From Bacillus_BD sp050389805 (GTDB lineage Bacteria > Bacillota > Bacilli > Bacillales > Cytobacillaceae), in contig NZ_CP130945.1 of the NCBI RefSeq assembly GCF_050389805.1, forward strand, positions 4,836,001 to 4,900,000: a DNA stretch of 64,000 nucleotides, in the 5' to 3' direction. Numbering within the stretch: the first letter of the stretch is position 1; the number at the start of each line of letters is the position of its first letter. Under the pieces are notes generated by a model. The model did not search any database, was not told where the DNA came from, and saw only the letters and a list, made by a program, of their open reading frames with translations. Shown here piece by piece: positions 17,239-24,479 of the stretch. The translations under genes were made by a program, and so were the position numbers.

Positions 17239-17457
17239 TTATTTTTTTAATTCTTTCGTTACATCAACGGAAGCCATTTCTTTTACTTCTTTCACTTCGT
17301 CAACAACATCACTTGTTAGTTCTCTTGCTGATTTTTTGAATTCACCTAATGTTTGACCCACCGCACGTCCTAATTCTGGTAATTTCTTAGGTCCAAAGAT
17401 GATAAGCGCTAAAACGATGATTAATATTAACCCTGGAACTCCAATATTTGCTAACAT
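17239..17457 (-). CDS. tatA: Twin-arginine translocase subunit TatA
   Basis: TatA forms the membrane pore component of the Tat export pathway for folded proteins. The 72-residue protein has one N-terminal transmembrane helix (residues 5-20), the FGPKKLPELGRAVGQTLGEFKK hinge and amphipathic helix, and a charged C-terminal tail. The ATG at 17457 has AAGGAG eight bases upstream. No tatC lies nearby, so this is a separately placed TatA such as B. subtilis TatAc or TatAy. It may be cotranscribed with the upstream FMN-binding lipoprotein gene, 42 bases away. Confidence 0.93.
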   Translation of the reverse strand: MLANIGVPGLILIIVLALIIFGPKKLPELGRAVGQTLGEFKKSARELTSDVVDEVKEVKEMASVDVTKELKK

Positions 17458-17499
17458 GTGATTCACTCCTTATTTAATCGTTAATCTTTTTTAACTATT

Positions 17500-17886
17500 T
17501 TAATTAGCTTGTGAAAGAGCTGCTCGAACAGCTTCAACAATCGCTTTTGACGTTTGGGTTGCCCCTGAGATTGTATCTACTTTAGTAGATTGAGCTTCCA
17601 CCATTTTTCCTGGCAGACTCTCAATAGCTTTCGTCCCAAATCCGTCTGTTTCATCATGATCGATCACATTTACTTCAGCAATTTTCCTATCTGTTATAAC
17701 GACCGTTACCTTTAGCCCTGGGTTTCTTCCTGTATCACTCGTGCCCTCATAAGTACCGTCTTCATAAACAACAGGCTCCTTACTAGCCTCCGCTTCGGCA
17801 TTTGACTCCTCTGAACTACAACCAGTCGTCACGATAAATGCTACAAGTATAGTAAAAAGTAGAGCTATTAATCTCTTCAATCTCAC
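17500..17886 (-). CDS. Lipoprotein with FMN-binding domain
   Basis: The protein has a signal sequence with lipobox VTTGC, then an FMN_bind domain. In this family FMN is joined covalently to the Thr of a D-x-[ST]-G-A-T motif by ApbE. Here DTISGATQTS (about residues 103-112) supplies it. Such extracytoplasmic flavoproteins carry electrons, for example in Rnf/Nqr complexes or extracellular electron transfer in Gram-positives. The start is GTG 17886 or TTG 17880; the AGGAG spacing favours the TTG. Neither ApbE nor Rnf genes are visible nearby. Confidence 0.87.
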   Translation of the reverse strand: MRLKRLIALLFTILVAFIVTTGCSSEESNAEAEASKEPVVYEDGTYEGTSDTGRNPGLKVTVVITDRKIAEVNVIDHDETDGFGTKAIESLPGKMVEAQSTKVDTISGATQTSKAIVEAVRAALSQAN

Positions 17887-18007
17887 TACTCCTCTATAAA
17901 GTTTAATAATACTCTAAAACATTCATCACCTATGAGTTTATTTTAAAACGATCCCTCCAACTTTGCAGTGACACTTGTTACACCTTAGAAAAAATTCGGG
18001 TCTTCCA

Positions 18008-18040
18008 ATAAATGTAAGGTGCCTGTCACCTTACATTTAT
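18008..18040. repeat. GGTGCC palindrome overlapping a stop codon
   Basis: ATAAATGTAAGGTG and CACCTTACATTTAT frame CCTGT. The element overlaps the last codons and the TGA stop of the neighbouring BsuPI-domain gene, so the gene's end lies within the repeat. Confidence 0.85.
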
Positions 18041-18475
18041 TTCCTTTTCTACTTTGTGTGCCGGTCCGTCTTTTGGGGCCAACCAAACTGTCAGTAGGTA
18101 TTCGCCCTGACTCAAGTTTAATTCTTTTAGGTCGATTTCATAGGTCAACATCTCTCCCGGTTTAATTGTTTCCTTCCCCAATACTTGCAGAAAAGATGTG
18201 ACACTTGAGTATAGAAAGATTTCCTCCCCTGCTTTTGTTTTTATGGAATAATCAATTCTCTGGGAACTGGTGAATTCCAACTCTACATCCCTTTCCGAAA
18301 TGTTTTTCACTTTATATTGAAAAACCAAATCCTCTTTTTCAATTAAACGTGGTTCCAATTCACAACCTCTCCCTTCACTCTTTCGGTCTTCGCCCACAAC
18401 ATCTTTAGAACGATCCTCCATCCCACAGCCTGATAACATAATGCCAATAAGCAAGATGATCCATACTTTTCGCAT
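18026..18475 (-). CDS. BsuPI-domain lipoprotein
   Basis: A 149-residue lipoprotein: basic start, hydrophobic segment, lipobox LSGC at about residue 18, then one immunoglobulin-like BsuPI domain (intracellular proteinase inhibitor family). The domain shows VKNISERDVELEFTSSQRIDYSI and KPGEMLTYEIDL. It should sit on the outer membrane face; ligand unknown. The ATG at 18475 follows GAGG. Its final codons (INVR-stop) are made of the GGTGCC repeat, so the true ancestral C-terminus may have been different. Confidence 0.78.
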   Translation of the reverse strand: MRKVWIILLIGIMLSGCGMEDRSKDVVGEDRKSEGRGCELEPRLIEKEDLVFQYKVKNISERDVELEFTSSQRIDYSIKTKAGEEIFLYSSVTSFLQVLGKETIKPGEMLTYEIDLKELNLSQGEYLLTVWLAPKDGPAHKVEKEINVR

Positions 18476-18693
18476 CACACAACCTCGATTCTACTCTTTT
18501 TCACTCATCATTATATAGTTAGAATTCATCATATAAACATTTCTCCCCCAATTGACACATCCGACTATCGAATTATTTTTTAAATTGTTTAATAAATTTG
18601 AAAATTTAACAAGGAATTTGCGTAATTTTGTTGAAATCTTTTAGTATGAGATGAAAATTGTAACACGACAAAGAAAAATGGAGTGTGATTCAT

Positions 18694-19095
18694 GTGTTTA
18701 AATGGTTGTTTCGTTCATCAACTGAACAAATTAGTTGTGAAAAACGGGTAAAAAACGTAATGACTCGGTTAAAAATTGAGAATTTCCATTTCAATTGGGA
18801 CCGTGACAGTTGTTTTATTGAATTTGACTACCAAGAACAATCATACAAAATGGAACACTCTGTTTTAAAAGCGAATGAAAAAGGCGTTTATCACGTAAAA
18901 AATGGACTCGACTGTTTAATGGAATTAGTCTTAACTCTAGAAGATCTTTGTAAAATCATAGAAAGAGGAACCTATACCCTTGAATACTGGGTATCAAGTA
19001 TGGAGCAAGAATTTCAAAAAGAAGAAGTAGAAACTCATGAATTTCCAGAATATGTAGATGAAAGAGTACCTCGAATTTTTAGAATGCGACATTAG
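18694..19095 (+). CDS. Hypothetical protein, ~133 residues
   Basis: Family not recognised. The GTG at 18694 is preferred because GGAG lies ten bases upstream; the GTG at 18685 is too close to it. The protein is soluble-looking and acidic, with NFHFNWDRDSCFIEFDYQEQ strands in the middle and a helical C-terminal half. The tail ends VDERVPRIFRMRH. It stands alone, and its stop codon abuts a GGTGCC repeat that separates it from the RAYT gene. Confidence 0.55.
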   Translation: MFKWLFRSSTEQISCEKRVKNVMTRLKIENFHFNWDRDSCFIEFDYQEQSYKMEHSVLKANEKGVYHVKNGLDCLMELVLTLEDLCKIIERGTYTLEYWVSSMEQEFQKEEVETHEFPEYVDERVPRIFRMRH

Positions 19096-19120
19096 GGTGC
19101 TAGGCACCTTCCATAAATTG
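19096..19120. repeat. GGTGCTAGGCACC repeat, downstream flank of RAYT gene
   Basis: Core GGTGCTAGGCACC (19096-19108) with one mismatched centre base, followed by TTCCATAAATTG. It lies 20 bases past the transposase stop and is the 3'-side flanking copy. Confidence 0.75.
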
Positions 19121-19127
19121 TAAAAAA

Positions 19128-19712
19128 CTAACTAAATAGTAACCTTCTAGGAAACTTTTTACTCCTGCTCGACGAATGTGCAATAATTAAAGGGGGTTCT
19201 TTCACTTGGCACATAAAAACTCGCTGGGGGTCTTCTACATTGATGAAGGAATAGGCGGGTTTTTGATTGTTTTTGTAAAATAAATAGGAACTATATCGAT
19301 ATTCCTCCATTTTGTCGACCATGGGTTCTTTCGTATGAATTGGATTGCGGTGGATATATTTACTTACTTCGAGAAGATCCTGTGGAATTAAAATAGGGGA
19401 ACTATTGAAACGTTGTTGAAATACATGACCACAATGATTGTATTTTTGATTGTAGTAATCGGTATAACGCTTATTAAATATAGCCATAATTTTTGAAATA
19501 GAAGCCGCTTCTGATTTAAGGAGGAAGTGATAATGATTGGTCATGATGCAGTAGCAACAGATGGAAATGGGATATTGGATATGAATCATTTCTAGCAAAC
19601 GAAATACCTCAATCATATCAATTTCATCGCGAAAAATAATTTGCCGATTATTCCCCCTTGTGTAAATGTGATGATAAGCACCAGGAATCCAAATCCTTTG
19701 TTTTCTTGCCAT
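19128..19712 (-). CDS. REP-associated tyrosine transposase (RAYT), Y1/HUH family
   Basis: The 194-residue protein has the IS200-like Y1 transposase fold. It shows a YHHIYTRGNNRQIIF N-terminal strand, the HUH metal site as TNHYHFLLK (His60, His62), and the catalytic Tyr region KRYTDYYNQKY (Tyr83 or a neighbour). It also has the RAYT-type GHVFQQRFNS and YIHRNPI motifs. RAYTs are single-copy domesticated transposases that act on short palindromic REP sequences. No IS ends or second ORF are present. GGTGCC palindromes flank it on both sides (19096 and 19861-19934), and more copies spread over the region. Confidence 0.9.
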   Translation of the reverse strand: MARKQRIWIPGAYHHIYTRGNNRQIIFRDEIDMIEVFRLLEMIHIQYPISICCYCIMTNHYHFLLKSEAASISKIMAIFNKRYTDYYNQKYNHCGHVFQQRFNSSPILIPQDLLEVSKYIHRNPIHTKEPMVDKMEEYRYSSYLFYKNNQKPAYSFINVEDPQRVFMCQVKEPPLIIAHSSSRSKKFPRRLLFS

Positions 19713-19860
19713 ACTTCTTCTCCTTTCACTATTTAATTTTAACCATCCTTCACACCTAAAACGATCACCCTACCTTTCTGCTCATAAACTACAACCGCCA
19801 CACCAAACAGTATATAATAACCAAGACCTTATTCCTATCTATTTTTGTTCTATTCCCAAA

Positions 19861-19892
19861 AAATGTAAAGTGCCTGGCACCTTACATTTTTT
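19861..19892. repeat. GGTGCC palindrome, upstream flank of RAYT gene
   Basis: AAATGTAA and TTACATTT frame AGTGCCTGGCACC, a nearly perfect dyad. With the next copy at 19919 it makes a REP pair 150-220 bases upstream of the RAYT start. Confidence 0.85.
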
Positions 19893-19918
19893 CCCTAATT
19901 TCTCTTCCAATTTCTGTT

Positions 19919-19934
19919 AGGTGCCTGTCACCTA
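19919..19934. repeat. GGTGCCTGTCACC repeat copy
   Basis: AGGTGCCTGTCACCTA is a short palindrome with a mismatched centre, 27 bases after the previous copy and just ahead of the LCP promoter region. The pair resembles the closely spaced doublets seen for REPs in other genomes. The gap 19713-20016 contains nothing else that I can support. Confidence 0.75.
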
Positions 19935-20016
19935 CAAAAAACACTATATTTTGACACGATTTTTATCTATAATGGATGCAGAGTGTATTTATTTTCTTTG
20001 TAGAAAGGATAAGAAC

Positions 20017-20946
20017 ATGCGAGCGGATAAAAAACGTAAAAAGGGAAAAAAGTGGCTTAAAGTTACTGGGATTATTGTCTTATTGTTACTCATCGGAGCG
20101 GGGGGATATGCCTACTCCATCTTTAACTCTTTAACTAGCGCAGTAGATACCATGCATCAGCCAATTGACCGAGAGAAATCAGAAAAAAGACCCGAGGAAA
20201 TTACATTATCTCAACAGGACCCGTTCTCTATTTTGCTACTGGGTGTTGATGAACGTCAAGGAGATCGTGGTCGCTCTGATACCATGATTGTTTTAACTGT
20301 CAATCCAAATCAGAACTCAATGAAAATGTTAAGTATTCCAAGGGATACGAGAACTGAAATTATTGGGCGAGGAACAACTGACAAGATTAATCATGCCTAT
20401 GCCTTTGGTGGCGAAGAAATGTCGATGAATACGGTAGAACATTTATTAGATATTCCGATTGATTATTACGTCCGCGTGAATATGGAAGGCTTTAAAGATG
20501 TAGTAAATGCCGTCGGTGGAATTCAAGTCAATAACAATTTAGCTTTCTCAAATGGCGGTCATAAGTTTGCCACAGGGCAAATCAATCTGAATGGTGACCA
20601 AGCCTTATCATTTGTTAGAATGCGCTACGATGATCCTAGAGGCGATTTTGGGCGTCAGGAAAGACAACGTCAAGTAATCTCAGGGGTGATTAAGCGTGGA
20701 GCGTCTTTCAGCTCACTGACTAAATTTGATGATATTTTTGCAGCTTTAGGTAAAAATGTTCGAACCAACCTTTCCTTTGATGAAATGTATGATATTCAAA
20801 AAAATTATAAAAATGCGATAGGAACCATTGACCAATTACAAATCACCGGTAAAGGGACAAAAATAGATGGTATTTACTATCAAATCGTTTCCGACGAGGA
20901 AATTCAAAGAGTCCAAGCTGAACTAAAAAATCATTTAGAAATTTAA
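20017..20946 (+). CDS. LytR-CpsA-Psr (LCP) family cell-wall ligase
   Basis: LCP proteins transfer wall teichoic acid or other glycopolymers from lipid carriers to peptidoglycan. The 309-residue protein has a lysine-rich cytosolic start, one transmembrane helix (about 15-37), and an extracellular LCP domain. The domain carries DTMIVLTVNP, SIPRDTRTEI, the Arg/Asp pyrophosphate-binding residues, and RMRYDDPRGDFGRQERQRQV. The ATG at 20017 follows AAAGGA. It resembles TagU/LytR of Bacillus; which paralogue cannot be settled. It is followed by a strong GGTGCC palindrome. Confidence 0.92.
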   Translation: MRADKKRKKGKKWLKVTGIIVLLLLIGAGGYAYSIFNSLTSAVDTMHQPIDREKSEKRPEEITLSQQDPFSILLLGVDERQGDRGRSDTMIVLTVNPNQNSMKMLSIPRDTRTEIIGRGTTDKINHAYAFGGEEMSMNTVEHLLDIPIDYYVRVNMEGFKDVVNAVGGIQVNNNLAFSNGGHKFATGQINLNGDQALSFVRMRYDDPRGDFGRQERQRQVISGVIKRGASFSSLTKFDDIFAALGKNVRTNLSFDEMYDIQKNYKNAIGTIDQLQITGKGTKIDGIYYQIVSDEEIQRVQAELKNHLEI

Positions 20947-20952
20947 AACATA

Positions 20953-20996
20953 GGGTGCCAGGCACCTTCCAGTTTCTGGAAGGTGCCTGGCACTTT
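20953..20996. repeat. GGTGCC palindrome, probable bidirectional terminator
   Basis: GGTGCCAGGCACCTTCCAG, TTT, then CTGGAAGGTGCCTGGCAC followed by TTTTTC. It is wedged between the convergent LCP and YitT-like genes, within 12 bases of both stops, and would terminate both. Confidence 0.9.
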
Positions 20997-20997
20997 T

Positions 20998-21570
20998 TCA
21001 TTCTGGAAACCTCTCATAACACAATGATGCAAGAACACCTGCTGTTAAAATGGTTATCGTTGAAAAAACAACACTTTGTAGACCTAAGGTTTGAAATCCA
21101 ATTAGCACTATCAATACATCCATGATCGCGATCAATAGCCCAATGTTTAAGGCTGTGGCTTTTGAGATAAAGTATGCAATTAGGTCCGTTCCGCCCGTAC
21201 TTGTCTTATATCGCAGCATAATTCCGACACCGATCCCGCAAATGGCCCCACCTAGAACTGCACTTATTCCAATCGGTAGGGAGAAATGATAGGGAGCCAA
21301 TAAGTCTATAAAAATTGCGGTCACGATCATCCCATAAACACTGCCATGAAACTGTTTCTTGTCCTTTACCCAAGCGTAAATAATTAAGGGAATACTCAAC
21401 AATGCCGACCACAACCCTGCATTAAAATCAAAGTAATAATGTAGGATAAGGGCTAATCCAATAATCCCTCCATCTAGAAGATGATGTGGTACTAAAAATC
21501 CATTAATACCAATACCAAGTAAAATACTTCCGACCAACATGGCCGATACTCGTGCAAAAACCCTAACCAC
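20998..21570 (-). CDS. YitT-family (DUF161) membrane protein, short form
   Basis: A 190-residue polytopic membrane protein with five to six hydrophobic segments. It carries the YitT signatures NGFLVPHHLLDGGIIGLALI near the N-terminus and KTSTGGTDLIAYFISK in the second half. Typical YitT proteins are about 280 residues and end in a cytosolic DUF2179 domain, which is absent here. It is a natural short form or a truncation at the palindrome that directly follows it. The start (GTG 21570) is uncertain. Function unknown. Confidence 0.78.
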   Translation of the reverse strand: MVRVFARVSAMLVGSILLGIGINGFLVPHHLLDGGIIGLALILHYYFDFNAGLWSALLSIPLIIYAWVKDKKQFHGSVYGMIVTAIFIDLLAPYHFSLPIGISAVLGGAICGIGVGIMLRYKTSTGGTDLIAYFISKATALNIGLLIAIMDVLIVLIGFQTLGLQSVVFSTITILTAGVLASLCYERFPE

Positions 21571-21599
21571 CCCATTTTATCGTTTTCCGAAAGAAGACT

Positions 21600-21993
21600 C
21601 CTACTTCAATTTTGTACAGGTCGTAGCCCAAAAATAAGTGGGAGATGAATGTCGGTTGGCGATAGCCAAAACACTTGTTTGAATGGTGAAATATTCCTGT
21701 AAGTTGTTCTTTGAAAACTGGATATATAGGGTTAGTGCGAGAAAGGCTTCGCACTGTAAAATATCCAAGCACCATCGCCTTCACACATACCGAAGATGCG
21801 AAAACAAAGCTAAAGTAGGGTGCTTGGCTAGTTCAACGTATAAGTTTGAAACACTTGCAGGTGGCTCATGCTACTTGTACTGCTAACCGTCGGTGCGACG
21901 GGGATAGCCTGCTAAAAACTGAAGGATACTTCGGTGTTCGCGGGAATCTCCATCTTCAAATTTTCGTTAGAAGATAAGGTAGAGTAGTTCAAC
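21600..21993 (+). ncRNA. Multi-hairpin segment, likely tnpB-less IS200/IS605 remnant with omega-RNA-like right end
   Basis: About 400 bases without a credible protein hold a chain of perfect stems. They are TTGGC-GATA-GCCAA (21656-21669), GGATAT/ATATCC enclosing AGTGCGA/TCGCACT (21720-21766), CCAAGCACC/GGTGCTTGG (21765-21827), CCGTCG-GTG-CGACGG (21887-21901), ACTGAAG-GATA-CTTCGGT (21918-21935) and ATCTTC/GAAGAT (21952-21975). The right end GCGGGAATCTCC, stem, GTAGTTCAAC looks like the 3' end of IS605 elements, which doubles as the scaffold of the TnpB guide RNA. A TTTAT (21576-21580) lies near the left side. No TnpB or TnpA is present. The identification is inferred from form. Confidence 0.5.
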
Positions 21994-22100
21994 TAACAAA
22001 AGTCCTTACTAATTCTTATGATGGTTGTCCGAAAATTATTCATGCTAAACAGGGTCACCGTTTCCTATCCCTAGTGTTTAATAGAAATTCCCCCGAAAGT

Positions 22101-22139
22101 AAAAAAACCACCAATCTACAATAGGATCGGTGGTTTTTT
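22101..22139 (-). terminator. Terminator of the tRNA array
   Basis: CCACCAATC and GATCGGTGG form a nine-pair stem flanked by A7 and T6. It lies just after tRNA-Arg, the last gene of the minus-strand stable-RNA unit, and works in either direction. Confidence 0.92.
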
Positions 22140-22151
22140 GTACTATCTATA

Positions 22152-22225
22152 CGCGCCTTAGAGGATTTGAACCTCTGACCGTACGCTTAGAAGGCGTATG
22201 CTCTATCCAGCTGAGCTAAAGGCGC
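22152..22225 (-). tRNA. tRNA-Arg (TCT)
   Basis: Reads GCGCCTTTAGCTC at its 5' end, with anticodon loop CTTCTAA and an intact TTCAAATCC T-arm. CCA is not encoded. Last gene of the array. Confidence 0.95.
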
Positions 22226-22239
22226 AATATGTAATTGGA

Positions 22240-22330
22240 TGGCGGAGAAGGAGGGATTTGAACCCTCGCGCCGGTTGCCCGACCTACACCCTTAGCAGGG
22301 GCGCCTCTTCAGCCACTTGAGTACTTCTCC
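22240..22330 (-). tRNA. tRNA-Ser (GCT)
   Basis: Class II tRNA with long variable arm; acceptor GGAGAAG/CTTCTCC, anticodon loop CTGCTAA. CCA is encoded. Confidence 0.95.
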
Positions 22331-22342
22331 ATAAAATAAAAA

Positions 22343-22417
22343 TGGCTCCGCAGGTAGGATTCGAACCTACGACCGATCGGTTAACAGCCGATTGCTCTAC
22401 CACTGAGCTACTGCGGA
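22343..22417 (-). tRNA. tRNA-Asn (GTT)
   Basis: Acceptor TCCGCAG/CTGCGGA, anticodon loop CTGTTAA, T-arm GGTTCGAATCC; CCA encoded. Its first 24 bases are repeated upstream at 22519-22541. Confidence 0.95.
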
Positions 22418-22429
22418 GTAATAAATATT

Positions 22430-22520
22430 TTGTCCTAAATGTTGCTTGTGGTCGAACTTGTGCGCCAAAAGCTATTTGCTTTTGTTGCAAAACGAATCCC
22501 CTGCGGGACGATTCGTTTCT
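22430..22520 (-). repeat. Double-hairpin spacer element, copy 1 in tRNA array
   Basis: On the minus strand AAACGAATC-GTCCCGCAGGG-GATTCGTTT is followed by GCAACAAAAGC...GCTTTTG and then ATTTAGGACAA. The same order of two hairpins plus the ATTTAGGACAA tail recurs at 24570-24657, so this is a dispersed element inserted twice in the array. Confidence 0.7.
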
Positions 22521-22541
22521 CTACCACTGAGCTACTGCGGA
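22519..22541 (-). pseudogene. Truncated tRNA-Asn 5' half
   Basis: TCCGCAGTAGCTCAGTGGTAG and adjoining bases match the acceptor 5' strand and D-arm of the intact tRNA-Asn 100 bases downstream. The anticodon arm and 3' half are replaced by the double-hairpin element. This looks like a duplication made when that element inserted. Confidence 0.75.
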
Positions 22542-22552
22542 ACAATAAAGAA

Positions 22553-22680
22553 TATTTGTCTAGCTTCGGCTCCTAGCTTTTCGGCCGCTTCGATCCGCTC
22601 CCGCAAATCCAAAACCGGGATTTGCATGATCTGCTCTCCACCGTCTTTCAAAGCTGTGCAGTCGCCTATGCATTTCATTT
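22553..22680. repeat. Dispersed Bacillus repeat (GTCTAGCTTCGGCTCCTAGC type)
   Basis: GTCTAGCTTCGGCTCCTAGC with CTTTTCGGCCGCTTCGATCCGC is a well-known intergenic repeat style of Bacillus. A GCAAATCC/GGGATTTGC hairpin follows (about 22603-22626). It separates tRNA-Ile from the truncated tRNA-Asn. Confidence 0.6.
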
Positions 22681-22682
22681 AA

Positions 22683-22759
<77 letters not shown>

Positions 22760-22770
22760 ATTATTTTATA

Positions 22771-22844
22771 TGGAGCGGGTGATGGGAATCGAACCCACGA
22801 CAACAGCTTGGAAGGCTGTAGTTTTACCACTAAACTACACCCGC
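22771..22844 (-). tRNA. tRNA-Gly (TCC)
   Basis: 5' GCGGGTGTAGTTTAGTGG, anticodon loop CTTCCAA, encoded CCA. Confidence 0.96.
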
Positions 22845-22869
22845 ATATATGATTTATAATTTCGTCCAA

Positions 22870-22941
22870 AGGCGGCAACCGGATTCGAACCGGTGAATAA
22901 AGGTTTTGCAGACCTTGGCCTTACCACTTGGCTATGCCGCC
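22870..22941 (-). tRNA. tRNA-Cys (GCA)
   Basis: 5' GGCGGCATAGCCAAGTGG, anticodon loop CTGCAAA, T-arm GGTTCGAATCC; no encoded CCA. Confidence 0.95.
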
Positions 22942-22946
22942 AAAAA

Positions 22947-23018
22947 CTGGGCTAGCAGGATTCGAACCTACGAATGACGGAGTCAAAGTCCGTTGCCTTA
23001 CCGCTTGGCTATAGCCCA
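22947..23018 (-). tRNA. tRNA-Gln (TTG)
   Basis: 5' TGGGCTATAGCCAAGCGG, anticodon loop CTTTGAC; no encoded CCA. Confidence 0.95.
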
Positions 23019-23031
23019 AAAACCTTAAATG

Positions 23032-23106
23032 GGGCGGCTGATGGGAATCGAACCCACGAATGTCGGAACCACAATCCGATGCGTTAACCACTTCGCCACA
23101 ACCGCC
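23032..23106 (-). tRNA. tRNA-His (GTG)
   Basis: 5' GGCGGTTGTGGCGAAGTGG, anticodon loop TTGTGGT, T-arm GGTTCGATTCC. Confidence 0.95.
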
Positions 23107-23123
23107 ATTATGATATTTTAGAA

Positions 23124-23194
23124 CAGGGGTAGTAGGAATTGAACCCACACCAAAGGTTTTGGAGACCTTCGTTCTACCTTTAAACTATACCCCT
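23124..23194 (-). tRNA. tRNA-Trp (CCA)
   Basis: 5' AGGGGTATAGTTTAAAGG, anticodon loop CTCCAAA, T-arm GGTTCAATTCC. Confidence 0.95.
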
Positions 23195-23202
23195 ATTATG
23201 TA

Positions 23203-23286
23203 TGGTGGAGGGGGACGGATTCGAACCGCCGAACCCGAAGGAGCGGATTTACAGTCCGCCGCGTTTAGCCACTTCGCTACCCCTCC
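23203..23286 (-). tRNA. tRNA-Tyr (GTA)
   Basis: Class II tRNA with long variable arm; anticodon loop CTGTAAA, encoded CCA. Confidence 0.96.
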
Positions 23287-23317
23287 AAATTTATAGGGAC
23301 ATAAGGGATTTCATTAA

Positions 23318-23393
23318 TGGTGGCTCAGGACGGAATCGAACCGCCGACACATGGATTTTCAGTCCATTGCTCTACCGACTGAGCTACTGAGCC
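23318..23393 (-). tRNA. tRNA-Phe (GAA)
   Basis: 5' GGCTCAGTAGCTCAGTCGG, anticodon loop CTGAAAA, encoded CCA. Confidence 0.96.
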
Positions 23394-23453
23394 ACAAATA
23401 TATTTAAACAGTAGTGATCCATGGAATCCTACTGGAAAACAAAAAAATATAAA

Positions 23454-23530
23454 TGGCGGTCCGGACGGGACTCGAACCCGCGACCTCCTGCGTGACAGGC
23501 AGGCATTCTAACCAACTGAACTACCGGACC
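23454..23530 (-). tRNA. tRNA-Asp (GTC)
   Basis: 5' GGTCCGGTAGTTCAGTTGG, anticodon loop CTGTCAC, encoded CCA. Confidence 0.96.
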
Positions 23531-23533
23531 AGA

Positions 23534-23607
<74 letters not shown>

Positions 23608-23628
23608 ATAATAGTATTTATATTTAAA

Positions 23629-23721
23629 TGGCGGAGGAAGAGGGATTCGAACCCCCGCGCGGTTTAACCCGCCTGTCGGTTTTCAAGACCGATCCCTTCA
23701 GCCAGACTTGGGTATTCCTCC
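23629..23721 (-). tRNA. tRNA-Ser (TGA)
   Basis: Class II tRNA; acceptor GGAGGAA, anticodon loop CTTGAAA, long variable arm, encoded CCA. Confidence 0.96.
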
Positions 23722-23736
23722 ACTTAAAAATAACGA

Positions 23737-23810
23737 TGGATCTTGTAGGACTCGAACCTACGACCGGACGGTTATGAGCCGTCTGCTCTAACCAGCTGAG
23801 CTAAAGATCC
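23737..23810 (-). tRNA. tRNA-Ile2 (CAT, lysidine type)
   Basis: Anticodon loop CTCATAA, but the body (GGATCTTTAGCTCAGCTGG ... CCTACAAGATCC) matches the Bacillus AUA-reading tRNA-Ile whose C34 is modified to lysidine by TilS. It is therefore not a methionine tRNA. Confidence 0.85.
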
Positions 23811-23847
23811 TTAGATCCTTGGTTTCTAAATTTACTTAAAAATCCAA

Positions 23848-23921
23848 TAGCGGCGATAGGGATCGAACCTACGACCTTTCGGGTATGAACCGAATGCTCT
23901 AGCCAGCTGAGCTACACCGCC
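23848..23921 (-). tRNA. Elongator tRNA-Met (CAT)
   Basis: 5' GGCGGTGTAGCTCAGCTGG with anticodon loop TTCATAC, as in the B. subtilis elongator tRNA-Met. Confidence 0.92.
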
Positions 23922-23957
23922 AAAATATATAAACAATTGTTGTTTTTACTTGTAAAG

Positions 23958-24030
23958 TGGAGACTAGCGGGATCGAACCGCTGACCTCCTGCGTGCAAAG
24001 CAGGCGCTCTCCCAGCTGAGCTAAGCCCCC
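23958..24030 (-). tRNA. tRNA-Ala (TGC)
   Basis: 5' GGGGGCTTAGCTCAGCTGG, anticodon loop TTTGCAC. Confidence 0.96.
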
Positions 24031-24044
24031 ATTATTGTAAATCC

Positions 24045-24121
24045 TGGTCGGGAAGACAGGATTCGAACCTGCGACCCCTTGGTCCCAAACCAAGTGCTCT
24101 ACCAAGCTGAGCTACTTCCCG
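24045..24121 (-). tRNA. tRNA-Pro (TGG)
   Basis: 5' CGGGAAGTAGCTCAGCTTGG, anticodon loop TTTGGGA, encoded CCA. Confidence 0.96.
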
Positions 24122-24129
24122 TAAATAAG

Positions 24130-24203
<74 letters not shown>

Positions 24204-24216
24204 ATTGTTAAATAGA

Positions 24217-24305
24217 TGGTGCCGAGGACCGGAATCGAACCGGTACGGTAGTCACCTACCGCAGGATTTTAAGTCCTGTGCGTCTGCCAGTTCCGCCACC
24301 CCGGC
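24217..24305 (-). tRNA. tRNA-Leu (TAA)
   Basis: Class II tRNA; acceptor GCCGGGG, anticodon loop CTTAAAA, encoded CCA. Confidence 0.96.
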
Positions 24306-24316
24306 TTAAAAATAAG

Positions 24317-24388
24317 AGCGGAAGACGGGATTCGAACCCGCGACCCCCACCTTGGCAAGGTGGTGTTCTACCACTGAACTACTTCCGC
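24317..24388 (-). tRNA. tRNA-Gly (GCC)
   Basis: 5' GCGGAAGTAGTTCAGTGG, anticodon loop TTGCCAA. Confidence 0.96.
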
Positions 24389-24391
24389 ATA

Positions 24392-24473
24392 TGCGGGTGA
24401 AGGGAGTCGAACCCCCACGCCTTGCGGCGCTAGATCCTAAGTCTAGTGCGTCTGCCAATTCCGCCACACCCGC
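24392..24473 (-). tRNA. tRNA-Leu (TAG)
   Basis: Class II tRNA; acceptor GCGGGTG, anticodon loop CTTAGGA. Confidence 0.96.
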
Positions 24474-24479
24474 GATAAA

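Noticed and set aside
19128..19712. Ordinary IS200 insertion
   Set aside because: No IS left and right ends or accessory gene; the longer protein and GHVFQQRF/YIHRNP motifs fit a domesticated RAYT.
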